The position numbers were made by a program, and so were the translations under genes. DNA of 64,000 nucleotides from Corynebacterium marinum DSM 44953 (GTDB lineage Bacteria; Actinomycetota; Actinomycetes; Mycobacteriales; Mycobacteriaceae), in NCBI RefSeq assembly GCF_000835165.1, contig NZ_CP007790.1:2170001-2234000 (forward strand), in the 5' to 3' direction. How positions within the stretch are numbered: the first letter of the stretch is position 1; every line of letters starts with the position of its first letter. Below are positions 54,619-63,325 of the stretch, in pieces. The notes under the pieces were generated by a model, which had not been told where the DNA came from, did not search any database, and saw only the letters and a program-made list of their open reading frames with translations.

Positions 54619-56106
54619 TCACTCCCCCTGTTCCTTCCTCCGGGGCAACCGCACCGTGAACGCGCTGCCCTCCCCCTCGACCGAGTCCACGGTGATGGTG
54701 CCGCCGTGCTTTTCCACCAGGGATTTCACGATGGCCAGGCCCAGCCCCGAGCCGCCGGACGCCCGTGAGCGGGAGGCGTCCTCGCGGTAGAAACGCTCGA
54801 AGATGTGGCTCGCGGTCTCCGGGGACATTCCCCGGCCGTCGTCCTCGACGGTGATGAGCACGTCGTCGTCCTCGAGTCCGAGCGTGACCCGGACCGCCGC
54901 CTCCGGGCCGCCGTGGGTCAACCCGTTGGAGATGAGGTTGAGCAGCACCTGGTGCAGCCGGGAGGCGTCGCCCTCGACGACGGGGACCGAGGAGGTTTCA
55001 TTGCTCACGCTGACCTCCCGTCCGGGGAAGGCCGCGCGGGCGGAGGACGCCACGGACAAGGACAGCTCCAGCAGATCCACGGGGGTGAGATCCAGGCGGG
55101 AGCCCTCGGCGCGGGTCAGCGCGAGGAGGTCCTCCACCAGCAGGGACATGCGGCGGGATTCGTCGTCGATGCGGGTGAACACCATCTCGACGTCGTCGGT
55201 GGCTCCGGAGCGGTACAGCTCGGTATAACCGCGGACGGAGGTGAGCGGGGTGCGCAGCTCGTGGGAGGCGTCGCCGACGAAACGGCGCATCTGCTCCTCC
55301 TTGCTCTGGGCGGTCTCTACCGATTCCTGGAGCTGCCCGATCATGGTGTTGAGCGCGTGGGCGAGCTGGCCGACCTCCGTGGTCCGCGGCCAGGCGGGCA
55401 CACGCCGGTCCAGATCTCCTGCGGCGATCTCGCCGGCGGTGCGCTCGACCTCGCGCAGCGGGGCCATGGCCTGGCGCACGACGTAGTAGCTGAGCAGGGC
55501 GAGCACGGCAAGGACCAGCACGCTGATGATCACCTGCACCAGCGCCAGGCCGTAGAGCAGCGCCTGTTCCCGGGCGAGGTTCTTCGCCACGACGGTGGTC
55601 ACCCCGTCCTCGCGGCTGGCGATGACCCGCCAGCGGGTGCCGGAGTCGCTCCCCGGGGCGGAGGTCACCGACTGGGGCGGGCGCCCCACGACCACGTTGG
55701 AGAGCTGCGGCAGTTCGCCCGGGTCGTTGAAGACGACGGAGGTTCCGTCCTCGAAGAGTTTGATCACCACGTAGTCCGAGGGCGGCCGGGAGGAGCTCTC
55801 GGACTTGAAGAGCTCCGAACTCTTCGCCCAGCCCCCGAGGGAGTTGATCAGGTCCTCGTCGACGCGCGAGTACGTGACCTCGCGCATGATCGAGGACACC
55901 GCCACCGAACTGGCGGCCAGCCCCAGGCCGGACAGGACCACGATGATGACCACCAGCCACGTCCGCAGGGGCCACGCACGTTCGTGGACCCGGGGGGCGG
56001 GCGGCGGGTGCAGGGCGTCGCGCGGGTCGAGCCTGGCGTAGGGGTTGTCCACCGCCGCCCCCTGCCCGCCGTCCTGCGGAGTGGAGGGGTAGGGCGGGAG
56101 CGTCAC
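54619..56106 (-). CDS. phoS: Phosphate-response sensor histidine kinase
   Basis: 495 residues: cytoplasmic N-terminal tail rich in Pro, TM1 (WLVVIIVVLSGLGLAASSVAV), an extracellular loop of about 120 residues, TM2 (LALVQVIISVLVLAVLALLSYYV), HAMP, H-box FVGDASHELRTPLTSVRGY, and ATPase boxes NLISNGLTHGG, VEDDGRGM and GSGLGLAIVKSL. Kinase partner of the regulator encoded just upstream, which it overlaps by four bases (GTGA). By position and regulator similarity it is PhoS. Confidence 0.9.
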   Translation of the reverse strand: MTLPPYPSTPQDGGQGAAVDNPYARLDPRDALHPPPAPRVHERAWPLRTWLVVIIVVLSGLGLAASSVAVSSIMREVTYSRVDEDLINSLGGWAKSSELFKSESSSRPPSDYVVIKLFEDGTSVVFNDPGELPQLSNVVVGRPPQSVTSAPGSDSGTRWRVIASREDGVTTVVAKNLAREQALLYGLALVQVIISVLVLAVLALLSYYVVRQAMAPLREVERTAGEIAAGDLDRRVPAWPRTTEVGQLAHALNTMIGQLQESVETAQSKEEQMRRFVGDASHELRTPLTSVRGYTELYRSGATDDVEMVFTRIDDESRRMSLLVEDLLALTRAEGSRLDLTPVDLLELSLSVASSARAAFPGREVSVSNETSSVPVVEGDASRLHQVLLNLISNGLTHGGPEAAVRVTLGLEDDDVLITVEDDGRGMSPETASHIFERFYREDASRSRASGGSGLGLAIVKSLVEKHGGTITVDSVEGEGSAFTVRLPRRKEQGE

Positions 56107-56828
56107 TGGCGGGGCGTCCGGAGGACGTACCCGACGCCGCGGACCGTGTGGATCAGCGGGACGTCACCGGTGTCGATCTTGCGGCGGAGGTAGGAGATGT
56201 AGGACTCGACGACGTTTCCGTCCCCGCCGAAGTCGTAGTGCCAGACGTTGTCCAGGATCTTCGATTTGCTGAGCACCACCTCCGCGTTGAGCATGAGGTA
56301 GCGCAGCAGGTTGAACTCGGTCGGCGAGAGTTCGACGATGTTCCCGGCCTTGGTCACCTCGTGCGTCTCGTCGTTGAGGGTGAGGTCGGCGTAGGAGATC
56401 GTCGCGTCCTCCGGGTCCTGCTCGTTGATGTGGCCCCTCCGCAGGATCACGCGCAGACGGGTGATCACCTCCTCGAGGGAGAAGGGCTTGGTCACGTAGT
56501 CGTCGGCGCCGATGGTCAGCCCGTGGATGCGGTTCTCGACGGCGTCTTTGGCGGTCAGGTAAAGCACCGGGCCGTCGAGCCCCTCGCTGCGCAGCTTGGT
56601 CAGCAGCTCGAAGCCGTCCATGCCGGGCATCATCACGTCGAGGATGTAGGCGTCGGGGTTGAACTCCCGCGCGATGCGCAGCGCCTCGGGGCCGGAGCGC
56701 GCCGTACGGACGTCGAAACCCTGGAATTTCAGGCTGACGGTGAGCAATTCGACGATGTTCGGTTCATCGTCGACGACGAGGACCTTGATGTCGGAGGGGT
56801 CTGCCTGGTTGTCTTTCATGTCTTCCAT
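56103..56828 (-). CDS. phoR: Phosphate-response regulator PhoR (OmpR family)
   Basis: 241 residues: receiver domain with phosphate-accepting D64 in PDAYILDVMMPGMDG and an OmpR-type winged helix (LSPTEFNLLRYLMLNAEVVLSKSKILDNVWHYDFGGDGNVVESYISYLRRKI). Close to C. glutamicum PhoR, which activates pst, phosphatase and nuclease genes in phosphate starvation. ATG at 56828 or, three codons later, 56819; a GACAAT hexamer exactly 7 bases before 56819 favours the shorter form as a leaderless start. Confidence 0.93.
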   Translation of the reverse strand: MEDMKDNQADPSDIKVLVVDDEPNIVELLTVSLKFQGFDVRTARSGPEALRIAREFNPDAYILDVMMPGMDGFELLTKLRSEGLDGPVLYLTAKDAVENRIHGLTIGADDYVTKPFSLEEVITRLRVILRRGHINEQDPEDATISYADLTLNDETHEVTKAGNIVELSPTEFNLLRYLMLNAEVVLSKSKILDNVWHYDFGGDGNVVESYISYLRRKIDTGDVPLIHTVRGVGYVLRTPRQ

Positions 56829-56931
56829 TGTCCATCACTTTCCCTGTAGATGCCCCCGAGTCAACTCCCCCGCTCTTCCGGCCGGCTGAACAGAGTCTGG
56901 GAGTTTGCTGGACCAGGGAAATGAGGAGAAG

Positions 56932-57690
56932 TCAGCGCCACTGCACGTCGGCCGGGTCCACCCCCTCCTCCTCCGCCTGCGCCTCGATCAGCGCCAGCAG
57001 ATAGGCGGAGTGCCCCCGGTAGGTGGCGTCGAAGCGCTGATCCTGGGTGTACATCCGGGCCAGCAGCACCTGTTTCTCCCTCGACACGGCGTAGAAGCGT
57101 CCGATGGACGCCCGGTGCTTCTCGACGATCGCGGCCGCCTCCGCCGAGCCCGGCTCCACGCGGCGGTCGGCGGCGTCGGCGAGCAGGGCGACGAACTCGT
57201 CCTGTTCCCGTTTGACCTCCTCCCAGTCTGCCCGCGACATGCTCGCCCCGACAGCCTGGGACTGCTCCCACTCCGGGGTGCCTCCCCAGCGCTCGCGGGC
57301 CTCCTCGCGGTAGCCCGGCCAGTCCCCGCCGAACAGCTCAACTTTCTCGTCCATGCTCATGGTGTCTCCTCCTTCAAGGAGTTCATCGACTGCCCGGACC
57401 ATCCGGTGCAGGTGGCCGATCCGGTCCACGAGGACCTCCCGCTGCCGGCGCAGTTTCGCGGCGGCGTCGACGGGGGCGTCGAGAAGCTCCCTGATCTCCC
57501 GCAGCGGCAGCCCCGCCGCGCGGTAGACGAGGATCTGCAGGGCCCGTTCCAGGTCGTCGTCGGTGTAGAGACGGTGGTCGGACCAGGTGCGCCGGGTGGG
57601 CACGAGCAGCCCGATCTGGTCCCAGTGCCGCAGAGTGCGGGTGGTCACATGGAGGATGTCGGCGGCTTCGCCGATGTGGTGGTCGGTCAC
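56932..57690 (-). CDS. MerR/TipA-type regulator
   Basis: 252 residues: MerR winged helix at the N-terminus (IGEAADILHVTTRTLRHWDQIGLLVPTRRTWSDHRLYTDDDL), coiled-coil linker, and a TipAS-like C-terminal domain (about 115-250; EWEQSQAVGASMSRADWEEV..., DQRFDATYRGHSAYLLALIEAQA). TipA proteins bind thiopeptide-type antibiotics or related ligands and activate resistance genes. GTG at 57690. No obvious target gene adjacent. Confidence 0.85.
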   Translation of the reverse strand: MTDHHIGEAADILHVTTRTLRHWDQIGLLVPTRRTWSDHRLYTDDDLERALQILVYRAAGLPLREIRELLDAPVDAAAKLRRQREVLVDRIGHLHRMVRAVDELLEGGDTMSMDEKVELFGGDWPGYREEARERWGGTPEWEQSQAVGASMSRADWEEVKREQDEFVALLADAADRRVEPGSAEAAAIVEKHRASIGRFYAVSREKQVLLARMYTQDQRFDATYRGHSAYLLALIEAQAEEEGVDPADVQWR

Positions 57691-57740
57691 GTGTCCCAGT
57701 CTGCTCGTTGACGCCGCGTCAAGCGCAAGACCCGCAGGCG

Positions 57741-59486
57741 CTACGCCTTCCCGGCGGCGCCGATGTTGCGCAGGTTGCCGCGGGCCAGATCGACCATGCG
57801 GCCGACGCCGCCCCCGAAGACGGTGCGGGTCGCGGCCTTCGTGAAGCCCGTCAGCATGTCCCAGGTGATGTCCGGCGGGATGGACAGGGCGTTGGGGTCG
57901 GTGACCACGTCGACGAGCACCGGGCCGGGGTGCGCGAATGCTTCCGCCAGGCCCCTGCGCACCTTTTTCGGGTCCTCGATGCGGATCGACCTGATGCCCA
58001 TGGCCGCGGCGATGGCGGCGAAGTCCACCTTCTCGTGGTCGGTACCGAACTCCGGCATGCCGGCCACCAGCATCTCGAGCTTGACCATGCCGAGCGAGGA
58101 GTTGTTGAACACCACCATCTTGATGGGCAGGTCGTGCAGCTTCACCGTCAGCAATTCCCCGAGCAGCATGGCCAGGCCACCCTCCCCGGAGAAGGTGACC
58201 ACCTGCCGGTCCCGGTCGACCAGCTGCGCGCCGATGGCCTGCGGGAGGGCATTAGCCATCGTGCCGTGGCGGAAGGACCCGAGCTCCGCCCGCCGTCCGT
58301 TGGGGGTGAGGTAGCGGGCGGCCCACACGTTGCACATGCCTGTGTCGACGGTGAAGACGGCGTCCTCGGCCGCCAGCTCGTCGATGAGCGACGCCACATA
58401 CTCGGGGTGGATCGGCCGGTGCTTCTCCACCTTCGAGGTGTAGGCCTCCACGACGGACTCCAGGGTCTCGGCGTGCCGACGCAGCTGGCGGTCGAGGAAA
58501 CTGCGGTCCTTCTTCTCCTCGACGTGCGGGAGGATGTTGTCGATGACAGCGCCGACGTCGCCGACCACGGGATGCCGGACGGTGGTGCGGCGGCCGATGT
58601 GGGAGGCGTCGAGGTCCACCTGGGCGACGTTGTCCCGGGGCAGGAATTCGGTGTAGGGGAAGTCGGTGCCCAGGAGGATGAGCAGGTCTGCGTCGTGCAT
58701 CGCGCCGTGGCAGGCGCCGTAGCCGAGCAGCCCGGACATCCCCACGTCGAAGGGGTTGCCGTACTGGATGTGCATCTTGCCGCCGAAGGCGTGGCCCACC
58801 GGCGCCTTGATCTTCTCCGCCAGCGCCAGGACCTGTTCCCGTGCGTCACGCACGCCGGCGCCGCAGAACAGGGTGACCTTCTCAGCGTCGTTGATGGCCT
58901 GCACCAGCGCGGCAGCCTCCGCCGGATCGGGGTAGACGACGGGACGTCCGGTGGCGATGGTCGACTCCAGGAACATGTCGTCGCCGGCCTCATCCTCGGA
59001 GATGTCGCCCGGGATGACCAGGACGGACACTCCCTTCCCCGCGACAGTGGACTGGATGGCGTGGTGGAGGATGCGGGCGCCCTGGTCCGGGGAGTTGACC
59101 ATCTCGCAGTAGCCGGAGCACTCCTGGAAGATCCGCTCCGGGTGGGTCTCCTGGAAGTAGCTGGAGCCGATCTGCAGGCTGGGGATGTGGGAGGCCAGGG
59201 CGAGGACCTTGGCGCCGTTGCGGTGGGCGTCGTAGAGTCCCTGGATGAGGTGGGTGTTGCCGGGTCCGCAGGATGCGGCGCAGACGGCCAGCTCCCCCGT
59301 GACGAGCGATTCGGCGCCCGCTGCGAAGGCGGCCGCCTCCTCGTTGCGGACATGGATCCACTCGATGGACGAGTCCCGGATCGCGTCGACGATGGGGTTG
59401 AGGCTGTCCCCGACGACGCCGTAGACGCGTTTGACGCCCTGCTTCTCCAGGGTCCCGATCAGCTGCTCCGCATAGTTGTGTGCCAT
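57741..59486 (-). CDS. pqo: Pyruvate:quinone oxidoreductase
   Basis: 581 residues of the TPP- and FAD-dependent POX family, decarboxylating pyruvate to acetate and passing electrons to menaquinone at the membrane. Domains: TPP-PYR (about 1-180; VRNEEAAAFAAGAESLVTGEL), FAD (about 190-340), TPP-PP (about 360-540). The TPP motif reads FSGEGG with E435 where family members usually have Asp in GDG; NN follows 22 residues later (VVFNNSSLG). C-terminal GRMVDLARGNLRNI is likely the membrane-binding helix. Next to cgmA-cgmR, as in C. glutamicum. Confidence 0.93.
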   Translation of the reverse strand: MAHNYAEQLIGTLEKQGVKRVYGVVGDSLNPIVDAIRDSSIEWIHVRNEEAAAFAAGAESLVTGELAVCAASCGPGNTHLIQGLYDAHRNGAKVLALASHIPSLQIGSSYFQETHPERIFQECSGYCEMVNSPDQGARILHHAIQSTVAGKGVSVLVIPGDISEDEAGDDMFLESTIATGRPVVYPDPAEAAALVQAINDAEKVTLFCGAGVRDAREQVLALAEKIKAPVGHAFGGKMHIQYGNPFDVGMSGLLGYGACHGAMHDADLLILLGTDFPYTEFLPRDNVAQVDLDASHIGRRTTVRHPVVGDVGAVIDNILPHVEEKKDRSFLDRQLRRHAETLESVVEAYTSKVEKHRPIHPEYVASLIDELAAEDAVFTVDTGMCNVWAARYLTPNGRRAELGSFRHGTMANALPQAIGAQLVDRDRQVVTFSGEGGLAMLLGELLTVKLHDLPIKMVVFNNSSLGMVKLEMLVAGMPEFGTDHEKVDFAAIAAAMGIRSIRIEDPKKVRRGLAEAFAHPGPVLVDVVTDPNALSIPPDITWDMLTGFTKAATRTVFGGGVGRMVDLARGNLRNIGAAGKA

Positions 59487-59513
59487 GTCACAACGGTACC
59501 TTCTTGCGTTGTA

Positions 59514-59537
59514 ACTGTAACGAACGGTCGGTACAGT
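59514..59537 (+). promoter_or_regulatory. Putative CgmR operator over the cgmA promoter
   Basis: 24-base imperfect palindrome beginning ACTGTAACGAAC and ending GGTCGGTACAGT; 10 of 12 positions are symmetric. The last six bases, TACAGT, are also the -10 of cgmA, 8 bases before its GTG. It lies 28 bases upstream of the divergent pqo start and could affect both genes. Confidence 0.55.
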
Positions 59538-59545
59538 TCTGCTGC

Positions 59546-60985
59546 GTGAAACATCTGGACAACGTGGATTCCACACCCGCCCAGCGGTGGACGTTCCTGC
59601 TGGTCGTCTCGCTCGGCCTGCTCATGATCGGGGTGGACAACTCCATCCTCTACACCGCCCTGCCCGAGCTGCGCTCCCAGCTCGGGACCACTGAAACCCA
59701 GGCCCTGTGGATCATCAACGCCTACCCGCTGGTCCTCGCCGGCCTGCTCCTGGGCACCGGCACCCTCGGCGACCGCATCGGCCACCGCCTGATGTTCCTC
59801 ATCGGGCTGGTCATCTTCGGCGCCGCCTCCCTGGCGGCCGCCTTCGCGCCCGGAGCCTGGCCCCTCATCGCCGCCCGCGCCTTCCTCGGGCTGGGCGCGG
59901 CGACGATGATGCCCGCCACCCTCGCCCTGATCCGCATCACCTTCAGCGACGAACGCGAACGCAACACCGCCATCGGCGTGTGGGGTTCCGTCGCCGTGGT
60001 CGGTGCCGCCCTGGGCCCGGTCCTCGGCGGTCTGCTGCTCGAATACTTCTGGTGGGGTTCCGTCTTCCTCATCAACGTGCCCATCGTGGTCGCCGCGCTC
60101 GTCCTGACCGTGGCAGTCGCCCCGCCGAACATGCCGAACCCGGTAAAACGCTGGGACGCACGAAGTTCCCTCTACGCCCTGGTGACCCTGTCGTCGCTGG
60201 TCACCGCCATCAAGGAGGCGGCCAACCCGGACCGCACCGGGTGGCTCCTGGCGGCGGCCACCCTGTCCGCGGTTCTGGGGGCATCGGCGTTCGTCCACCG
60301 TCAGCGCCGCCTCGACGATCCCCTGCTCACCTTCGACGTCTTCCGCTCCCGCATCTTCAGCGGCGGGGTGCTCGCCGCCAGCGGCGCGATGTTCGCCGTC
60401 GCCGGGCTGGAGCTGCTGACCACCCAACGTTTCCAGCTCGTCGCCGGCTACAGCCCCCTTGAAGCGGGCCTGATCGTCGTCGCCGTGACGGTGGCGGCCT
60501 TCCCGTTCTCCCTCCTGGGCGGCGCATCGCTGCACCGGGCCGGTTTCGCACCGCTGATCTCCGGCGGCTTCCTGGCCGTGGCCGCGGGCGTCGGGACGGC
60601 CGCCTGGGCGGGAGGCCACGACGCCCTCCCGCTGTTCATCGCGGCGCTCGCGCTGGTCGGTGCGGGAGCGGGCGCCATCATGTCGGTGTCCTCGACGGCG
60701 ATCATCGGTTCCGCACCGATCCGCCGCGCGGGCATGGCCGCTGGAGTGGAGGCGGTCTCCTACGAATTCGGCACCCTGTTGTCCGTGGCCGTCCTGGGCA
60801 GCCTCCTCCCCCTGTTCTACGCCCGCTCCGCCGGCGGGGACATGCTCACCGGACTCAACGGCGCCGCCTACGACGACGCCTACCTGACCATTCTGCTGAT
60901 CATCAGCGCGCTGGCGGCCGTCTTCGCCGCCGTCACCGGCTGGTGCTTCCGCGACAACCCGAAGGGTGCCCATGCGCCGGAGTAA
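59546..60985 (+). CDS. cgmA: MFS multidrug exporter, DHA2 (14-TM) type
   Basis: 479 residues with about 14 membrane segments; motif A loop GTGTLGDRIGHRLMFLIGL and motif C GAALGPVLGGLL mark a drug/H+ antiporter. Orthologue of CgmA by position and the cgmR gene behind it. GTG at 59546 lies 8 bases after TACAGT with no ribosome site. cgmR overlaps its last 14 bases. Confidence 0.9.
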   Translation: MKHLDNVDSTPAQRWTFLLVVSLGLLMIGVDNSILYTALPELRSQLGTTETQALWIINAYPLVLAGLLLGTGTLGDRIGHRLMFLIGLVIFGAASLAAAFAPGAWPLIAARAFLGLGAATMMPATLALIRITFSDERERNTAIGVWGSVAVVGAALGPVLGGLLLEYFWWGSVFLINVPIVVAALVLTVAVAPPNMPNPVKRWDARSSLYALVTLSSLVTAIKEAANPDRTGWLLAAATLSAVLGASAFVHRQRRLDDPLLTFDVFRSRIFSGGVLAASGAMFAVAGLELLTTQRFQLVAGYSPLEAGLIVVAVTVAAFPFSLLGGASLHRAGFAPLISGGFLAVAAGVGTAAWAGGHDALPLFIAALALVGAGAGAIMSVSSTAIIGSAPIRRAGMAAGVEAVSYEFGTLLSVAVLGSLLPLFYARSAGGDMLTGLNGAAYDDAYLTILLIISALAAVFAAVTGWCFRDNPKGAHAPE

Positions 60986-61487
60986 ACGCGACCTCATTCT
61001 CGACGCCGCCGTGGCCCTCATCGCCGCCGAGGGCCTCGAGCACCTGAGCTACGAAACACTCGCCGACGCCGCCGGCCTGTCCAAGTCCGGCCTCATCTAC
61101 CACTTCCCCTCCCGTCATGATCTGCTGTTGGGCATCCACCGGCACCTCGCCGACGCGTGGGAGACGGAGCTGCGGACCATCGCCGGCGCCCCCGCCGAAG
61201 AATGCACCGATTCCCAGCGCCTGCGCGCCGTGGTCATCTCCATGGGCCGCACCGCCGACCTGGCGGAGCTGATCATGATCCTCGACGCGCGCAGCGACCC
61301 GGAGTACAAGGCGGTGTGGGCGGACGTCGACACGCGGTGGATGCCCGCGCCGGACACCTCCGACGCCTACCTCGTCCAACTGACCGCCTACGGGCTGTGG
61401 GCCCACGACCACGTCCACCACCGGCCGCTGTCCACGGACGACCGGGAAAGGCTCATTGCCGCTGCACTGAAGCAGATCCCGACCTAG
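60972..61487 (+). CDS. cgmR: TetR-family repressor CgmR
   Basis: 171 residues. N-terminal helix-turn-helix LILDAAVALIAAEGLEHLSYETLADAAGLSKSGLIYHFPSRHDLLLGI resembles C. glutamicum CgmR closely. It should repress cgmA and itself and release in the presence of drugs. ATG at 60972 with AAGGGTG before it. The TAG stop forms the first three bases of the TAGACT -10 element of the next gene. Confidence 0.9.
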   Translation: MRRSKRDLILDAAVALIAAEGLEHLSYETLADAAGLSKSGLIYHFPSRHDLLLGIHRHLADAWETELRTIAGAPAEECTDSQRLRAVVISMGRTADLAELIMILDARSDPEYKAVWADVDTRWMPAPDTSDAYLVQLTAYGLWAHDHVHHRPLSTDDRERLIAAALKQIPT

Positions 61488-61498
61488 ACTCACGGTTC

Positions 61499-62812
61499 AT
61501 GACCGACCGCCGAACCGTCCTCGCATGGGGCCTCTGGGACTGGGGATCAGCCGCCTTCAACGCCGTGCTGGTCACCTTCATCTTCTCGGTGTACCTCACC
61601 GACTCGGTCGGCCGGAACGTCTCCGGCCCCTTCACCCCGGCGCAGTACTACGGCTTCGCCATCGGCCTGGCCGGCCTCCTCATCGCCGCCATCACCCCGG
61701 TGATGGGCCAACGCTCCGACCTGCGCGGCACCCGCCGCCGCGCCGTCGGGGTGTGGACGTTCATCACCGTCGCCCTGATGGCGTCCCTCTTCTTCGTGCG
61801 TGACGACGCCGCCGTCTGGTTCTGGGTCGGCATCCTCATCATGGCGGTCGCGTCGATCACCTTCGAGATCGCCGAGGTCAACTACTTCGCGCAGCTCACG
61901 CAGATCTCCACGCCGGAAAACGTCGGCCGGGTCTCCGGTTTCGGCTGGGGCATGGGCTATCTCGGCGGCATCGTCGTCCTGCTGGCCTGCTACATCGGCT
62001 TCGTCGCCGGTTCCGGGGACACCCGCGGCCTGTTCAACCTGCCGGCCGAGGGCGGGTTGAACATCCGGGTGGTCGCCGTGTTCGCGGCAGCCTGGTTCGG
62101 CGTCTTCGCCCTGCCGGTCCTCTTCCGGGTTCCGGAGATCTCCCCCTCCGGCGCGCAGACGGAGTCCTTCCGGGAGTCCTACCGGCGCCTGTTCCGCGAC
62201 CTGAAGAGCCTGTGGAGCCAGGACCGCAACTCGGTGTTCTTCCTCATCTCCTCCGCCGTGTTCCGCGACGGGCTGGCCGGGGTGTTCACCTTCGGGGCGA
62301 TCCTCGCGGTGAGCGTCTACGGCCTCAGCGCCGGCGACGTCCTGCTCTTCGGCGTGGCCGCCAACGTCACCGCCGCCCTCGGCGCTCTGGCCGGCGGCTG
62401 GCTCGACGACCGGACGGGCCCCAAACCGGTGATCCTCGGCTCCCTGGGCATCATGATCGCCGTCGGGGTGACCCTGCTCTTCGTGCAGGGGCCGGTGGGA
62501 TTCTGGATCTTCGGCCTCATCCTGTGCACCTTCGTGGGTCCGGCGCAGTCGGCCGCACGCTCCTTCCTCTCGCGTGTCGCACCCGAGAACCGGGAGGGCC
62601 AGATGTTCGGCCTCTACGCCACCACCGGCCGGGCCGTCTCCTGGCTCGCGCCGGTCGCCTTCGCCGCCTCCGTGTTCCTCGGCGGCGGGGACGACCGCTA
62701 CGGAATTCTGGGCATCGTCGCCGTCCTGGCCGTCGGCGCCCTACTGCTGCTCCGTGTCAGCGATCCGGCGCGGGGCCGCCGCGCGGCGGAGACAGGCAGA
62801 GTGGAGTCATGA
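61499..62812 (+). CDS. MFS transporter, UMF1/Atg22-like
   Basis: 437 residues with about 12 membrane segments. The start LAWGLWDWGSAAFNAVLVTFIFSVYLTD matches the UMF1 family (ATG22-like, possible amino acid or drug effluxers). Substrate unknown. ATG at 61499 is 8 bases after TAGACT. It overlaps the next gene by four bases (ATGA). Confidence 0.85.
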   Translation: MTDRRTVLAWGLWDWGSAAFNAVLVTFIFSVYLTDSVGRNVSGPFTPAQYYGFAIGLAGLLIAAITPVMGQRSDLRGTRRRAVGVWTFITVALMASLFFVRDDAAVWFWVGILIMAVASITFEIAEVNYFAQLTQISTPENVGRVSGFGWGMGYLGGIVVLLACYIGFVAGSGDTRGLFNLPAEGGLNIRVVAVFAAAWFGVFALPVLFRVPEISPSGAQTESFRESYRRLFRDLKSLWSQDRNSVFFLISSAVFRDGLAGVFTFGAILAVSVYGLSAGDVLLFGVAANVTAALGALAGGWLDDRTGPKPVILGSLGIMIAVGVTLLFVQGPVGFWIFGLILCTFVGPAQSAARSFLSRVAPENREGQMFGLYATTGRAVSWLAPVAFAASVFLGGGDDRYGILGIVAVLAVGALLLLRVSDPARGRRAAETGRVES

Positions 62813-63306
62813 ACGTCACCGAACTGATCCAGGACATGGCCTCCCGCCCCGTGGCGGCGGCCGAACAACTGCCCCGGTTGAGCGCCGCGCAGCTCAACGC
62901 CCACCCCGGGAACCACCCCAACTCCATCGCCTGGCTGCTGTGGCACAGCGGCCGCGAGGTCGACGTCCAGCTCTCCCACCTCAGCGGCCGCCCGGAACTC
63001 TGGGCGGACTTCCGGGAGAGCTTCGGCCTGGGCGAGGTGGGGGACACCCTCGGCTACGGCCACGACGAGGATGAGGCGGGGGAGGTCGTCGTCGAGGACC
63101 AGGAGCTGCTCACCGATTACCTCCGGGCCACGCTCGAGGCACTGAGCGGCTATGCCGCCGGGCTCCGCGCAAAGGAGCTTTCCGAGGTCATCGACCACAG
63201 CTGGGAGCCGGCCGTCACCCGCGGGGTGCGGCTGGTCTCCATCATCGACGACGCCGCCCAGCACGTGGGCCAAGCGGCATACGCCGCGGGAATACTCACC
63301 CGCTGA
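62809..63306 (+). CDS. DinB/YfiT-like four-helix protein
   Basis: 165 residues with the DinB-type metal His in AWLLWHSGREVDVQ (H46) and a second in DDAAQHVGQAAY near the C-terminus. Several members of the group are mycothiol-dependent enzymes, so a role with mycothiol is possible but unproven. Cotranscribed with the MFS gene. Confidence 0.8.
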   Translation: MNVTELIQDMASRPVAAAEQLPRLSAAQLNAHPGNHPNSIAWLLWHSGREVDVQLSHLSGRPELWADFRESFGLGEVGDTLGYGHDEDEAGEVVVEDQELLTDYLRATLEALSGYAAGLRAKELSEVIDHSWEPAVTRGVRLVSIIDDAAQHVGQAAYAAGILTR

Positions 63307-63325
63307 GCCGGACCAGGTCCAGCCG

